Positions 1 to 11,969 of a stretch of 64,000 nt of DNA are shown one piece after another. The notes below the pieces were generated by a model. That model was not told the origin of the DNA. It did not search any database and saw nothing but the letters and a program-made list of their open reading frames with translations. The position numbers and the translations under genes are program-made. This DNA comes from Xanthomonas sp. AM6. Its GTDB lineage: Bacteria > Pseudomonadota > Gammaproteobacteria > Xanthomonadales > Xanthomonadaceae. Numbering within the stretch: position 1 is the stretch's first letter; every line of letters starts with the position of its first letter. The DNA lies in NCBI RefSeq assembly GCF_025665335.1, contig NZ_CP106869.1, positions 3,684,501-3,748,500 of the forward strand, in the 5' to 3' direction.

Positions 1-86
1 GCTCTTCAACTGCATTGCCGATTCCAGGAGAGGTGAACGGTGCACGCCCGGCGCTGCCGGAGGCGTCGTCGCGCAGCATAGCCGAA

Positions 87-160
87 GGCCGGACGCCGCG
101 GCGTCCGGCCACCTGGACCGGCCATCGAATGTCCCGTGCAGGCCTGGCCGGCCTGCACGG
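87..160 (-). terminator. two strong hairpins past the metalloprotease gene
   Basis: Two GC-rich inverted repeats lie just past the stop of the minus-strand metalloprotease. One has an 11-bp stem (87-97 with 100-110, GGCCGGACGCC and its complement). The other has an 11-bp stem (134-144 with 150-160). Neither is followed by a clear T-run, so they may act as 3'-end stabilisers or weak terminators. Confidence 0.45.
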
Positions 161-176
161 AAGGGGACGCCCAGAC

Positions 177-1424
177 TCAGCGGAACGCGGCGACCGTCGC
201 CTTGGTGTTGACCAGCACGCGCTGGTTGTCGGCGCTGCTGGCATTGCCCATCGGCACGCCGCCGTAGGAAATGTTCGGGTTGGACCAGTAGTTCAGGCGC
301 GGGCAGCTGACCGCGCAGTTGTAGGCCATGATCGTGCGCCAGTTGTTGCCGTAGCGGTAGCCATGGCCGTAGGCGTACGGCGAGGTGCTGGGGTCGGTGG
401 CGATGTCGTGGCGCGCGCTCTGCAGGTGGCCGATCTCGTGGGCGAAGCTGTAGTAGCCGGTGGCGCAGTCCCAGTACACCGCGGCGAACGCGGTGGCCGC
501 GGTCGAGCCGATGCCCGAGGCCAGACCGCAGTAGCTGGCGTTGTCGATGATCAGCACGCCGACGTCGGCGGCCACGCTGTTGCGCGTGGTGTGGATGCTG
601 TCCATGTAGCCGTCGCTGGTGCCGCGGAAGCGGCTCAGGTCGGTGGTGAAATCGCCCGACTCGGCATAGCTGGTGGTCTGGTAGCCGGCCAGCACCATGT
701 TGATGCCGACGTTGCTGTTGACGTAGCCCTGGTTGGACTCGGCGACCGCCAGCTGCACCAGCGACTGCATGTTGCCGCCGTAGCTGGTGACCGCCTGGTT
801 GGTGGCCACCACCAGCACGCGGATGGTCGCGGTCGGGCCGGCGGAGGGGGACGCGATGGTCGCGCGGTCGTCGTCGACCACGGCCTGCGGCATGCGGATG
901 GTCGGCAGCAGCGCGTACTCGGCCGGATGCTCGGCCGGCATGCGGCTTTCGTCGACCTCGACCAGCACGTGGCCGCCGCCGGCGATCGGGCGCAGGTGGA
1001 ACAGGGTGCCGTTGCTGCGGATGCTGCCGGTGATGGTGTCGCCGCTGCGCACCAGGATCGCCGAGTTCAGCGGATCCAGGCCGGAGCGCGCGCGCGCCTT
1101 GGCCGCGGCGGCGTTGCCCAGGTTGCCGTACCAGATGCTGTTGCCGCCTTCCAGCTGCTCGGTCTTCAGTTGCGTGGCGGTGATGCGCTGGCCCAGCAGG
1201 TCCAGCTCCAGCTGCGCCTGCGTGGCATCGACCGCGGCGGCGTCCACGCGCACGCTCTGCACCGCGCCGGTGGCGGGATTGGCCAGCACGCGGCTCAACG
1301 CCGGCTCGCCGGGAATGGCCTTGGAAATGTACTGGCTGCTCTGGAACAGGGGTTTTCCGGCCGCGGAGGCGGAACCGGCGACACACAGGGCAAGCATCGC
1401 GGTGAGGCAGCAGATCGGCTTCAT
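177..1424 (-). CDS. secreted zinc metalloprotease, metzincin (M12/reprolysin-like)
   Basis: A 415-residue exported protein. The first 22 residues are a signal peptide (MKPICCLTAMLALCVAGSASA). The catalytic motif HEIGHLQSARHD at residues 329-340 fits the metzincin pattern HExxHxxGxxH followed by D, except that Ser replaces the usual Gly. A Met-turn candidate, IMAYN, follows at about residue 366. A region of about 200 residues between signal and catalytic domain probably acts as a propeptide. Four cysteines near the active site (YCGL, WDCATG, NCAVSC) suggest disulfides in a periplasmic or secreted enzyme. The ATG at 1424 was chosen because it opens the signal peptide and has GGGAG upstream; a longer in-frame start reaches 1559 but adds a non-signal-like extension. 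Substrate unknown; general extracellular proteolysis is an inference. Confidence 0.85.
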   Translation of the reverse strand: MKPICCLTAMLALCVAGSASAAGKPLFQSSQYISKAIPGEPALSRVLANPATGAVQSVRVDAAAVDATQAQLELDLLGQRITATQLKTEQLEGGNSIWYGNLGNAAAAKARARSGLDPLNSAILVRSGDTITGSIRSNGTLFHLRPIAGGGHVLVEVDESRMPAEHPAEYALLPTIRMPQAVVDDDRATIASPSAGPTATIRVLVVATNQAVTSYGGNMQSLVQLAVAESNQGYVNSNVGINMVLAGYQTTSYAESGDFTTDLSRFRGTSDGYMDSIHTTRNSVAADVGVLIIDNASYCGLASGIGSTAATAFAAVYWDCATGYYSFAHEIGHLQSARHDIATDPSTSPYAYGHGYRYGNNWRTIMAYNCAVSCPRLNYWSNPNISYGGVPMGNASSADNQRVLVNTKATVAAFR

Positions 1425-1754
1425 GTCGTACTCCCAGGGTGGTGAGAAGAGACGGCGCGGCGTCCCTCGCGCTGTCGGCGTCAGGCGCAGCGCTTGGGGG
1501 ATTCCGATTAGCCGCTCGGCCGCGAGGCAGTGCAAGCGACAAATGCGCGGCGTTTCCACTCAGAGATAGCCATTCCAGAAGGCGTCGTGATCGCCATCAA
1601 CGCGAACGCCGCCGCGGTTCGCGGGTCCGACTGCGGCATGGACGTCGCTTCATCGCGCAGCGACCGCGCAGGCGCCGCCCGCACGCGATGCCGTGCGCGA
1701 CGACCCGCGCAGCGGCGCACGCCGCTGCGTCGCCGTCGCCGCGGCGTGGGCGCG
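1425..1754. other. intergenic region, no gene recognised
   Basis: About 330 bases between the metalloprotease start and the end of the DUF455 gene. It must hold the metalloprotease promoter, but no convincing -35/-10 pair is visible. Open frames here are short, arginine- and alanine-rich and resemble no protein family I know. Confidence 0.4.
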
Positions 1755-2576
1755 TCAGCCGGCCTGGTGCTGCAAGGCCAGCAGCTCGTCCTCGTCGAAG
1801 CCGGCCAGCAGCCGCGCCGGCAGGTTGAACGGGCCGTGCAGATAGCCGCCGGCGTATTCGCGCAGCAGCTCGGCGAACCGCGCGCGCGGCTCGATGTCGG
1901 CGCGTTCGCAGTACCAGCGGTACCAGCGCGAACCGGCGGCGACATGCGCCACTTCCTCGCGCAGGATCAATTCCAGTATCTCGGCGGTGGCCTCGTCGCC
2001 GAGCGCGCGCAGCTTGACGATCATCCCCGGGGTCACGTCCAGTCCGCGCGCCTCCAGCACGCGCGGCACCAGCGCCATGCGCGCCAGGCCGTCGTGCGCG
2101 GTCTTCTCGCACATCTCCCACAGCCCGTTGTGCGCGGCGAAATCGCCGTAGTCGTGGCCCAGCGCGCGCAGGCGGTCGCGCAGCAGCACGAAATGGCGCG
2201 ACTCGTCGGCGGCCACCGCCACCCAGTCGGCATGGAACGCCTCGGGCAGCCCGCGGAAACGGTAGACCGCGTCCCAGGCCAGGTCGATCGCATTGAGTTC
2301 GATGTGCGCGATCGCATGGATGAACGCCGCGCGGCCTTCGGCGCTGCCGAGCCCGCGCCGCGGCAGTTCGCGCGGATGCACCAGCACCGGCCGCGGCGGG
2401 CGCCCCGGCATGCGGATCGGTTCGGGGTCGCCGGGATCGGCCGGCACGCGCAGCTCGCCGGCGGCGAACGCGGCGGCGTAGCGCTGGGTCAGCGCGACCT
2501 TGTCCTCGGGCGCGCTGGCGGCCAGGCACAACCGCGCGGCTTGCAGCAGATCCCCGCCGGCATCAGCGTCCTGCAT
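1755..2576 (-). CDS. DUF455 ferritin-like protein
   Basis: A 273-residue protein of the DUF455 (PF04305) family, a ferritin-like four-helix fold of unknown reaction. Carboxylate and histidine motifs of a di-iron type site are visible: HIELNAIDLAWDA near residue 90, ADESRHF near 130 and REEVAHV near 210. Xanthomonads and many other proteobacteria carry one copy. It ends 22 bases upstream of the purF stop region, on the same strand, and may be co-transcribed with purF. The ATG at 2576 gives a normal length for the family. Metal content and substrate are not established; the ferritin-like fold is family knowledge and the metal site is inferred. Confidence 0.85.
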   Translation of the reverse strand: MQDADAGGDLLQAARLCLAASAPEDKVALTQRYAAAFAAGELRVPADPGDPEPIRMPGRPPRPVLVHPRELPRRGLGSAEGRAAFIHAIAHIELNAIDLAWDAVYRFRGLPEAFHADWVAVAADESRHFVLLRDRLRALGHDYGDFAAHNGLWEMCEKTAHDGLARMALVPRVLEARGLDVTPGMIVKLRALGDEATAEILELILREEVAHVAAGSRWYRWYCERADIEPRARFAELLREYAGGYLHGPFNLPARLLAGFDEDELLALQHQAG

Positions 2577-2598
2577 CTTTGCGCCGCGCAGCGCCGCC

Positions 2599-4065
<1,467 letters not shown>

Positions 4066-4093
4066 TTGAGCGCTCTCCGCGGCGATTGCGCCG

Positions 4094-4846
4094 CTATTGG
4101 GAAGGTGGCCGTGCCTGGCCGTTGGATTCGACCCGTGCCGGGTCGTTTGTTGCCGGACGCGCCTGCGCCGGATCGATGTTCGCAGGCAGGACCTGCGCCG
4201 GATCGCCACCGGGCTGCGCGGATCGGGCACCCGGACGCCCCAGGGCCTTGGACATCACGTCCTGCAGGCCGCTGGCCGACAGGGCATCGCCCAGGGCGCC
4301 ATTATCGCCTGCCGCGGGCAACTTGCCCAAATCCATCTGCTGCATGTTCATCTGCGACATGTTCAGCTGCGGCATCTGCGGCATGCGCCAGTCCGGCAAC
4401 TGCGCGCGCATCCAGTGCACGCCGGGGTTCAGCACCGGCAGCACCACCGACTGGCGCCAGGCCGGCTCGCGGGTCAGCGGGGTGAAACTCATCAGCAGCA
4501 CCAGCACCGCGGCGAAGAACCCGCCGCGCAACGTGCCCAGGCCGAAGCCCAGCGCGCGGTCGGTGCCGGACAGCGCGGTGGCGCGCACCGCGCTGCGGAT
4601 CACCATGCCGGTGATGCCGACCACCGCCATCGTCACCACGAAGGTCAGCGCATAGCCGCCCAGGTAGTAGGTCATGCTCGGGCGCGCGCCGTCGGCCAGC
4701 CAGCGCCCGGCATCGCCGCCGAACTGGAAGGTGGCCCAGCCGGACAGCAGCCACGACAGCGTGCCGACCACGATGCCGACGAAGCCGCGCAGGGCGCCGA
4801 GCAGCGCCGAGAGCAGGATCACCGCCAGCAGCACCATGTCGATCAT
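4094..4846 (-). CDS. cvpA: CvpA family inner-membrane protein
   Basis: A 250-residue membrane protein, the CvpA (colicin V production) homologue. About four transmembrane segments are visible (near residues 3-20, 24-40, 63-83 and 105-122). It is clearly longer than the roughly 160-residue enterobacterial CvpA because of a hydrophilic C-terminal tail of about 100 residues. The tail begins with a Met/Gln-rich stretch (six Met at 155, 158, 163, 166, 168 and 171) and ends in a Pro/Ala-rich disordered region. It sits between dedD and purF, 28 bases before purF. The family is linked to envelope homeostasis; the molecular role is unsettled. Confidence 0.92.
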   Translation of the reverse strand: MIDMVLLAVILLSALLGALRGFVGIVVGTLSWLLSGWATFQFGGDAGRWLADGARPSMTYYLGGYALTFVVTMAVVGITGMVIRSAVRATALSGTDRALGFGLGTLRGGFFAAVLVLLMSFTPLTREPAWRQSVVLPVLNPGVHWMRAQLPDWRMPQMPQLNMSQMNMQQMDLGKLPAAGDNGALGDALSASGLQDVMSKALGRPGARSAQPGGDPAQVLPANIDPAQARPATNDPARVESNGQARPPSQ

Positions 4847-4946
4847 GCGCGCCTCCTGCGGCCAGGCCGCCGCACCGTGGCGACGGCGACGCGCCGCGCT
4901 TCCCTTCCCTGGTACATGCTTGCGACTCCGCGGGCCGGGGCCCGGT

Positions 4947-5978
4947 TCAAGGGTGTGGACGTACCATACCGCTGATGCCGACCTTGGCCGCGACCTGCGC
5001 GCGCAGCTGCTCGGCTTCGGCGCGATTGGCGACAGGGCCGACCCGCACCCGGTTCAGCGCGCCCTTGTCGGTGCGCACCTGTTCGACGAAGGCGCTGAAG
5101 CCGGCGGCGCGGACCTTGTCGCGCATCGCGTTGGCGTCCTCGGCCTTGCCGAAGGCGCCCAGCTGCACGGCGAAGCCGGTGCCGGCCGCGGCCGGTGCGG
5201 CCGGCACGCTCGGCGCGGGCTTGGCCGCGGCCACCGGGGCCGGCGCCGGCTTGGCCGGCTCGGGCTTGGCGGGTTCGGGCTTGGGCGCCGCGGCGACCGG
5301 CGGCTTGGCCGCGGGCACCGGCTTGGCCGGTTCCGGCGGCAGGGCCTCGGTCTTGACCGGCGCGGCGGTCGCGGCCGGCGCCGCGGCGGCCACCGAACTT
5401 GCGCTCGGCGCGTCCAGGGTCACTACCTGCGCGTTGACGTCGTTGCGCACCTTCACCGCCTGCAGGCGTACCGATTCGGCCTGGGCCCGGTCGGCATACG
5501 GGCCGATCCGCACCCGCCAGGCCTGGCGCCCGCCGATCGTGGCCGCCTCGCGGAAGCCCGGCAGCTGCGCCTGCTTGAGCCGCGCGATCACCGCATCGGC
5601 GTCGGCCGGGGTCGAATAGGCGCCGAAATTGACCGCGTAGTTGCCGGCCGCCGCGGTCGGCGGCAGCGGCTGCGCGGCGCTGCTGGCGGCCGGCGCGGCC
5701 AGGTCGGCGGCATCGGGGTTGTCCTGCACCGGCGCCGGCGCCGCGGCCGGCGCGCTGGCCATGCCCACGGCGCCGCCGCTGGGCGCGTCGCCCGGCGTCA
5801 CCAGCGGCAGCTCGCGGGTCTGGAACTGGCCGTCGGCCGGCGCGTCCGGGGCCTTCAGCGGGACATTGGCGACGCCGCTGTCGGGCGCGGGGCCCTTGAC
5901 CAGCATCGGCAGGAAGATCACGGCGAGCGCCACCAGGACGAGGGCGCCAATCAGTCGCTGTTTCAGGACGGTATCCAC
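4947..5978 (-). CDS. dedD: SPOR-domain cell-division protein, DedD type, with two SPOR domains
   Basis: A 343-residue protein with one N-terminal transmembrane anchor (about residues 8-27), so mostly periplasmic. Two SPOR-like domains are visible: residues 113-189 (NYAVNFGAY... RVRIGPYADRAQAE) and 268-341 (FAVQLGAF... RVRVGPVANRAEAE). A Pro/Ala/Lys-rich linker (about 215-257, repeated KPEPA/AKPAP units) joins them. SPOR domains bind peptidoglycan stripped of stem peptides at the septum. Enterobacterial DedD has a single SPOR, so the duplication is notable. It lies between folC and cvpA, as in the classical locus. The name rests on position and architecture. Confidence 0.85.
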   Translation of the reverse strand: MDTVLKQRLIGALVLVALAVIFLPMLVKGPAPDSGVANVPLKAPDAPADGQFQTRELPLVTPGDAPSGGAVGMASAPAAAPAPVQDNPDAADLAAPAASSAAQPLPPTAAAGNYAVNFGAYSTPADADAVIARLKQAQLPGFREAATIGGRQAWRVRIGPYADRAQAESVRLQAVKVRNDVNAQVVTLDAPSASSVAAAAPAATAAPVKTEALPPEPAKPVPAAKPPVAAAPKPEPAKPEPAKPAPAPVAAAKPAPSVPAAPAAAGTGFAVQLGAFGKAEDANAMRDKVRAAGFSAFVEQVRTDKGALNRVRVGPVANRAEAEQLRAQVAAKVGISGMVRPHP

Positions 5979-6047
5979 GGAAAGCTTGAGGGGGCGGCAT
6001 GGCGGAGTGCCGCCGCGATTATAAGGTCGGGCCGGCGGCGGGCGGGG

Positions 6048-7307
6048 TCAGCCGGCTGAATGCAGCCAGTGCAAGGCGTCGGCCGCGGTGTGGAACGAGC
6101 CGAAGACCAGCACCCGGTCGCCCGGCCGCGCCTGCGCCAGGGCCTGCTGCAGCGCCTGCGCCACGCTGTCGGCGACCATGCCGACGGCCGCGTCGGTGCC
6201 GGCCAGGCGCGCCTGCAGCTGCGCGCCGCTCTGCCCGCGCGGGCCGGGCAGCCCGGCCAGATGCCAGGCGGCGACCTGCCCGGCCAGCGCCTGCACCACG
6301 CCGGCCGCGTCCTTGTCGGCCAGCGCGGCGAACACCGCGCGGGTGCTGCCGGCGCACGGCGTCGCCTGCAGCGCCGCGGCCAGCTCGCGCGCGGCCTGCG
6401 GGTTGTGGCCGACGTCGACCAGCAATTCCACCCCGTCGCGCGCGAACGGCTGCAGGCGCCCGCGCAGCCGCGCCGCGGCGATGCCCTCGGCGTAGGCGGT
6501 GCGCGGCAAGGCCTTGCGCAGCGCGCGCAGCGCGGCGATGGCGGTGGCGGCATTGGCGCGCTGCACCGGCGCGCGCAGCTGCGGCCACGGCAGCTCCAGT
6601 TCGGTGCCGACGTCGCGCCAGCGCCACTGCTCGGCGTCGATCGGCTCGTGGAAGAAATCGCTGCCGGCGCGGATCGCGTTGGCGCCGATCGCATAGGCGC
6701 GGCGCAGCACGCTCGACGGCGGATCGATCTCCCCCAGCACCAGCGGCTTCCACGGCCGCGCGATGCCGGCCTTCTCCGCGCCGATCGCCTCGCGGTCGGT
6801 GCCCAGCCAGTCGGTGTGGTCGATGTCGACGGTGGTGATCACCGCCACGTCGGCGTCGATCAGGTTCACCGCGTCCAGGCGCCCGCCCAGCCCCACTTCC
6901 AGCACCGCCAGGTCCAGCCCGGCCTGCTCGAACAGCCACAGCGCCGCCAGCGTGCCGTACTCGAAATAGGTCAGCGGCGTATCGCCGCGCGCGGCGTCCA
7001 CCGCTTCGAAGCCCGCCACCAGTTGCGCATCGCTGGCCTCTTCGCCGCCGATGCGCACGCGCTCGTTGTAGCGCAGCAGGTGCGGCGAGGTGTAGCTGCC
7101 CACCGTCCAGCCGCCGGCACGCGCGATCGCCTCGACGAAGGCCACGGTCGAGCCCTTGCCGTTGGTGCCGCCGACGGTGATGACTTTCTTCGCCGGCCGG
7201 GTCAGGCGCATGCGCTCGGCCACCGCGCGCACGCGCTCCAGGCCCATCGCGATGTCCTGCGGGTGTTGCTGCTCGATGTAGGCGAGCCATTCGTGGAGGG
7301 TTTTCAT
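6048..7307 (-). CDS. folC: bifunctional dihydrofolate/folylpolyglutamate synthase
   Basis: FolC ligates glutamate to dihydropteroate and adds further glutamates to folates in the cytoplasm. The 419-residue protein has the Mur-ligase-like P-loop GTNGKGST at residues 47-54, then TSPHLLRYNERVRIGGE and the Mg-binding VGLGGRLDAVN. A DVGHNPQAAREL motif lies in the C-terminal domain. The start MKTLHEWLAYIEQQ at 7307 matches the family N-terminus; the in-frame extension to 7652 runs through a structured repeat element and is not coding. It heads the folC-dedD-cvpA-purF run. Unlike many gammaproteobacteria, accD is not directly upstream. Confidence 0.96.
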   Translation of the reverse strand: MKTLHEWLAYIEQQHPQDIAMGLERVRAVAERMRLTRPAKKVITVGGTNGKGSTVAFVEAIARAGGWTVGSYTSPHLLRYNERVRIGGEEASDAQLVAGFEAVDAARGDTPLTYFEYGTLAALWLFEQAGLDLAVLEVGLGGRLDAVNLIDADVAVITTVDIDHTDWLGTDREAIGAEKAGIARPWKPLVLGEIDPPSSVLRRAYAIGANAIRAGSDFFHEPIDAEQWRWRDVGTELELPWPQLRAPVQRANAATAIAALRALRKALPRTAYAEGIAAARLRGRLQPFARDGVELLVDVGHNPQAARELAAALQATPCAGSTRAVFAALADKDAAGVVQALAGQVAAWHLAGLPGPRGQSGAQLQARLAGTDAAVGMVADSVAQALQQALAQARPGDRVLVFGSFHTAADALHWLHSAG

Positions 7308-7328
7308 CTGTGTATTTCCAGCCTTTCG

Positions 7329-7620
7329 ATGAGGTGTGTTCCGATCACACGCCTCGAAGAAGCAAAGCTTTCGCGCTGACGCGCGAGTCACTTTTCTTTG
7401 CTTGTGCAAAGAAAAGTAACCAAAAGAAAGCACACCCGGGCGCCGCGCCCTCCGCGCTTCGCGCTCCGGGTTCGCACTTGGCCTGGGCATTTTTCGAAGG
7501 CACATCCTTGTGCCATCGAAAAACGGCGCGCATCGTGCGCGCCGCCCCTTCGGGGTTTTCGCCCAGACCAAGTGCCGCGGCTCACGGGACCCGAGAAGCA
7601 AAAGCAAAGAAGCAAAGCAA
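7329..7620 (-). repeat. structured RNA-like repeat element upstream of folC
   Basis: A dense set of nested inverted repeats fills the gap between the phosphatase gene and folC. Stems: 7331-7338 with 7346-7355; 7372-7376 with 7381-7385; a perfect 12-bp stem 7390-7401 with 7406-7417 (ACTTTTCTTTGC, loop TTGT); 7435-7439 with 7466-7470; and an outer 15-bp stem 7474-7488 with 7561-7575. The outer stem encloses three hairpins: 7490-7504 with 7509-7523, 7525-7532 with 7536-7543, and 7545-7548 with 7552-7555. The single imperfect pair of the outer stem is C-A on the plus strand but G-U on the minus strand, the strand of folC. From memory, very similar sequence is dispersed in xanthomonad genomes; no database check was possible. 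Confidence 0.7.
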
Positions 7621-7676
7621 CACCATGCACGAGGCTGGACTCGGAACTGCAATCCAGATCGCGGATTTCGTCGTAC

Positions 7677-8321
7677 CTACAGCGCCCGGTGCTTGGCCTC
7701 GCCGAAGAACGGCGTGTGGTGCGCGCAGTCGTTCAGGCGCACCACTTCCAGGTGTTCCACGTCCGGGCCTTCGAGCAGGTTCAGCGTGGTCGGCGCCTGG
7801 CGGAAGCTCCACAGCTTGGCGATCGGCAGGCCCAGCACCCGGCACAGGATCACCCGGTTGACCGCGTCGTGCGCCACCACCAGCAAGGTGTCGTCCTCGC
7901 CCAGGCCCTCGGCGGCGCGGGTCAGGCCGCGCCAGGAACGGTCCAGCACCTGGCGCAGCGATTCGCCGCCCGGCATCAGCACCGTGTCCGGCTCCTCGCG
8001 CCAGGCGCGCAGCCGCGCCGGATCCTTGTCGTTGATCTCGCTGGCGAGCAGGCCTTCCCATTCGCCGTGGGCGATTTCCTGCAGGTCCGGATCGGTCAGC
8101 AGCATCGCTTCGCGTTGCGCGCCCAGCGCGTAGCGGGCCGTGCTCTGCGCGCGCGACAGCGGCGAGGCCACCGCGCGGGTCAGCGGTACCTCGCGCAAGC
8201 GTGCGCCCAGCGCCTGCGCCTGCGCTTCGCCGACTGGCGACAACGCGATGTCGATCTGGCCCTGGTAGCGGCCTTCGGCGTTCCACGGGGTTTCGCCGTG
8301 GCGAGCGAGCAGGATGCGCAT
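7677..8321 (-). CDS. histidine phosphatase family protein (phosphoglycerate mutase-like)
   Basis: A 214-residue cytoplasmic enzyme of the histidine phosphatase superfamily. The RHG motif is at residues 7-9 (LLARHGETPWN), with His8 as the phospho-acceptor. SPLSRAQSTA follows near 54, HGEWEG near 85 and the second catalytic His at 151 (VVAHDAVN). It resembles GpmB/CobC-type phosphatases rather than glycolytic dPGM, so substrate assignment is open. Start MRILLARHG at 8321 places the RHG motif normally. It lies upstream of the structured element and folC on the same strand. Confidence 0.88.
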   Translation of the reverse strand: MRILLARHGETPWNAEGRYQGQIDIALSPVGEAQAQALGARLREVPLTRAVASPLSRAQSTARYALGAQREAMLLTDPDLQEIAHGEWEGLLASEINDKDPARLRAWREEPDTVLMPGGESLRQVLDRSWRGLTRAAEGLGEDDTLLVVAHDAVNRVILCRVLGLPIAKLWSFRQAPTTLNLLEGPDVEHLEVVRLNDCAHHTPFFGEAKHRAL

Positions 8322-8500
8322 GCGCTGGAATTCCGTTGGGGGAGAGGTCCGTCTCGCGAACGAAAACGGAGCGGCATGATACCTGCTCCGTCGCCGGAAA
8401 CCCCCGAACCGCATCCCGCTCCGCGACCGCCATCGCCGCCGTTTAGCGGCGGGCAGGCCGCGCGGTGGCGGCGACCGCACGCCGCCGCCCTGCCCTGCGC

Positions 8501-10654
<2,154 letters not shown>

Positions 10655-10673
10655 CGAGTGGATTCCTTCGCGA

Positions 10674-10695
10674 CTAACGTTAGACAGACGTTAGA
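10674..10695. promoter_or_regulatory. candidate operator upstream of the S46 peptidase
   Basis: A perfect 10-bp palindrome CTAACGTTAG (10674-10683) overlaps the first of two direct repeats ACGTTAGA (10677-10684 and 10688-10695). The repeats are set 11 bases apart, about one helical turn. It lies 20-41 bases before the S46 start codon, in a locally AT-richer stretch. The arrangement is typical of a repressor site; the regulator is unknown. Confidence 0.45.
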
Positions 10696-10756
10696 TTGTA
10701 ACAAATGCAACCGGCGCCGCGGCCGTGACCAACGGCACCCCGCCCGCGCCGCAACA

Positions 10757-10783
10757 TTGGCGCGCCTGCGGGCGGCTTATACT
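10757..10783 (+). promoter_or_regulatory. candidate promoter of tdh
   Basis: TTGGCG at 10757-10762 and TATACT at 10778-10783, spaced by 15 bases, lie 33 bases before the first possible tdh start. The -10 is close to consensus; the spacing is short, so confidence is moderate. Confidence 0.4.
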
Positions 10784-10828
10784 TCGCGCCCTCTCAACCC
10801 CGAGTCTTGCACCGCCATGGCGCAAACA

Positions 10829-11848
10829 ATGAAGGCGCTGGTCAAGCGCGACGCAGCCAAGGGCATCTGGCTGGAACAGGTGCCGGTGCCGGTGCCCGGC
10901 CCCAACGAAGTGCTGATCAAGCTGGAGAAGACCGCGATCTGCGGCACCGACCTGCACATCTACCTGTGGGACGAATGGAGCCAGCGCACGATCAAGCCCG
11001 GCCTGACCATCGGCCACGAGTTCGTCGGCCGCATCGCCGAGCTCGGCTCGGCGGTCAGCGGCTATCAGGTCGGCCAGCGCGTGTCGGCCGAAGGCCACAT
11101 CGTCTGCGGCCATTGCCGCAACTGCCGCGGCGGCCGCCCGCACCTGTGCCCGAACACGGTCGGCATCGGCGTCAACGTCAACGGCGCCTTCGCCGAGTAC
11201 ATGGTGATGCCGGCTTCCAACCTGTGGCCGATCCCGGACCAGATCCCGTCCGAGCTGGCCGCCTTCTTCGACCCGTACGGCAACGCCGCGCATTGCGCGC
11301 TGGAATTCGACGTGATCGGCGAGGACGTGCTGATCACCGGCGCCGGCCCGATCGGCATCATCGCCGCCGGCATCTGCAAGCACATCGGCGCGCGAAACGT
11401 GGTGGTCACCGACGTCAACGACTTCCGCCTCAAGCTCGCCGCCGACATGGGCGCCACCCGCGTGGTCAACGTCGCCAACCAGTCGCTCAAGGACGTGATG
11501 GCCGACCTGCACATGGAAGGCTTCGACGTGGGCCTGGAGATGAGCGGCAACCCGCGCGCGTTCAACGACATGCTCGACTGCATGTACCACGGCGGCAAGA
11601 TCGCCATGCTCGGCATCATGCCGCGCGGCGCCGGCGCCGACTGGGACAAGATCATCTTCAAGGGCCTGACCGTGCAGGGCATCTACGGCCGCAAGATGTA
11701 CGAGACCTGGTACAAGATGACCCAGCTGGTGCTGTCCGGCTTCCCGCTCGGCAAGGTGCTCACCCACCAGCTGACCATCGACGAATTCCAGAAGGGCTTC
11801 GACCTGATGGAGGAAGGCAAGGCCGGCAAGGTGGTACTGAGCTGGTGA
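10829..11848 (+). CDS. tdh: L-threonine 3-dehydrogenase
   Basis: Zinc-dependent medium-chain dehydrogenase that oxidises L-threonine to 2-amino-3-ketobutyrate, which Kbl (encoded at 17141) cleaves to glycine and acetyl-CoA. With start MKALVKRD the protein is 339 residues and its metal ligands fall exactly at the E. coli numbering: Cys38, His63 and Glu64 for the catalytic zinc; Cys93, Cys96, Cys99 and Cys107 for the structural zinc. The Rossmann motif GAGPIG follows near residue 172. An upstream ATG at 10817 would add only MAQT. tdh and kbl are about 5 kb apart here, not adjacent as in E. coli. Confidence 0.96.
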   Translation: MKALVKRDAAKGIWLEQVPVPVPGPNEVLIKLEKTAICGTDLHIYLWDEWSQRTIKPGLTIGHEFVGRIAELGSAVSGYQVGQRVSAEGHIVCGHCRNCRGGRPHLCPNTVGIGVNVNGAFAEYMVMPASNLWPIPDQIPSELAAFFDPYGNAAHCALEFDVIGEDVLITGAGPIGIIAAGICKHIGARNVVVTDVNDFRLKLAADMGATRVVNVANQSLKDVMADLHMEGFDVGLEMSGNPRAFNDMLDCMYHGGKIAMLGIMPRGAGADWDKIIFKGLTVQGIYGRKMYETWYKMTQLVLSGFPLGKVLTHQLTIDEFQKGFDLMEEGKAGKVVLSW

Positions 11849-11914
11849 TGCCTGGCGCGGCGGCGATGTCGCCGCCTCGCCGCCCGGGTCTGCGTCGTCG
11901 TCCTGGCCATCGCA

Positions 11915-11946
11915 CAAAAAAGAAGGGCGCCATGGGCGCCCTTCTT
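11915..11946 (-). terminator. rho-independent terminator of the TorF-type porin gene
   Basis: A perfect 12-bp stem (11920-11931 with 11935-11946, AAGAAGGGCGCC, loop ATG) is followed on the minus strand by a T6 run. It ends the porin transcript from the minus strand. It may also stop tdh from the other side, but without a T-run there. Confidence 0.9.
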
Positions 11947-11969
11947 CGTTCGCGACGATGCGGTGCGGA

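Noticed and set aside
15-1445. Open frame of about 470 codons antisense to the metalloprotease
   Set aside because: His/Arg/Ala/Gly-rich shadow of a high-GC gene; no domain or signal.
7310-7861. Open frames through the structured element upstream of folC
   Set aside because: Codons follow the palindromes; the stems explain the sequence better than a protein.
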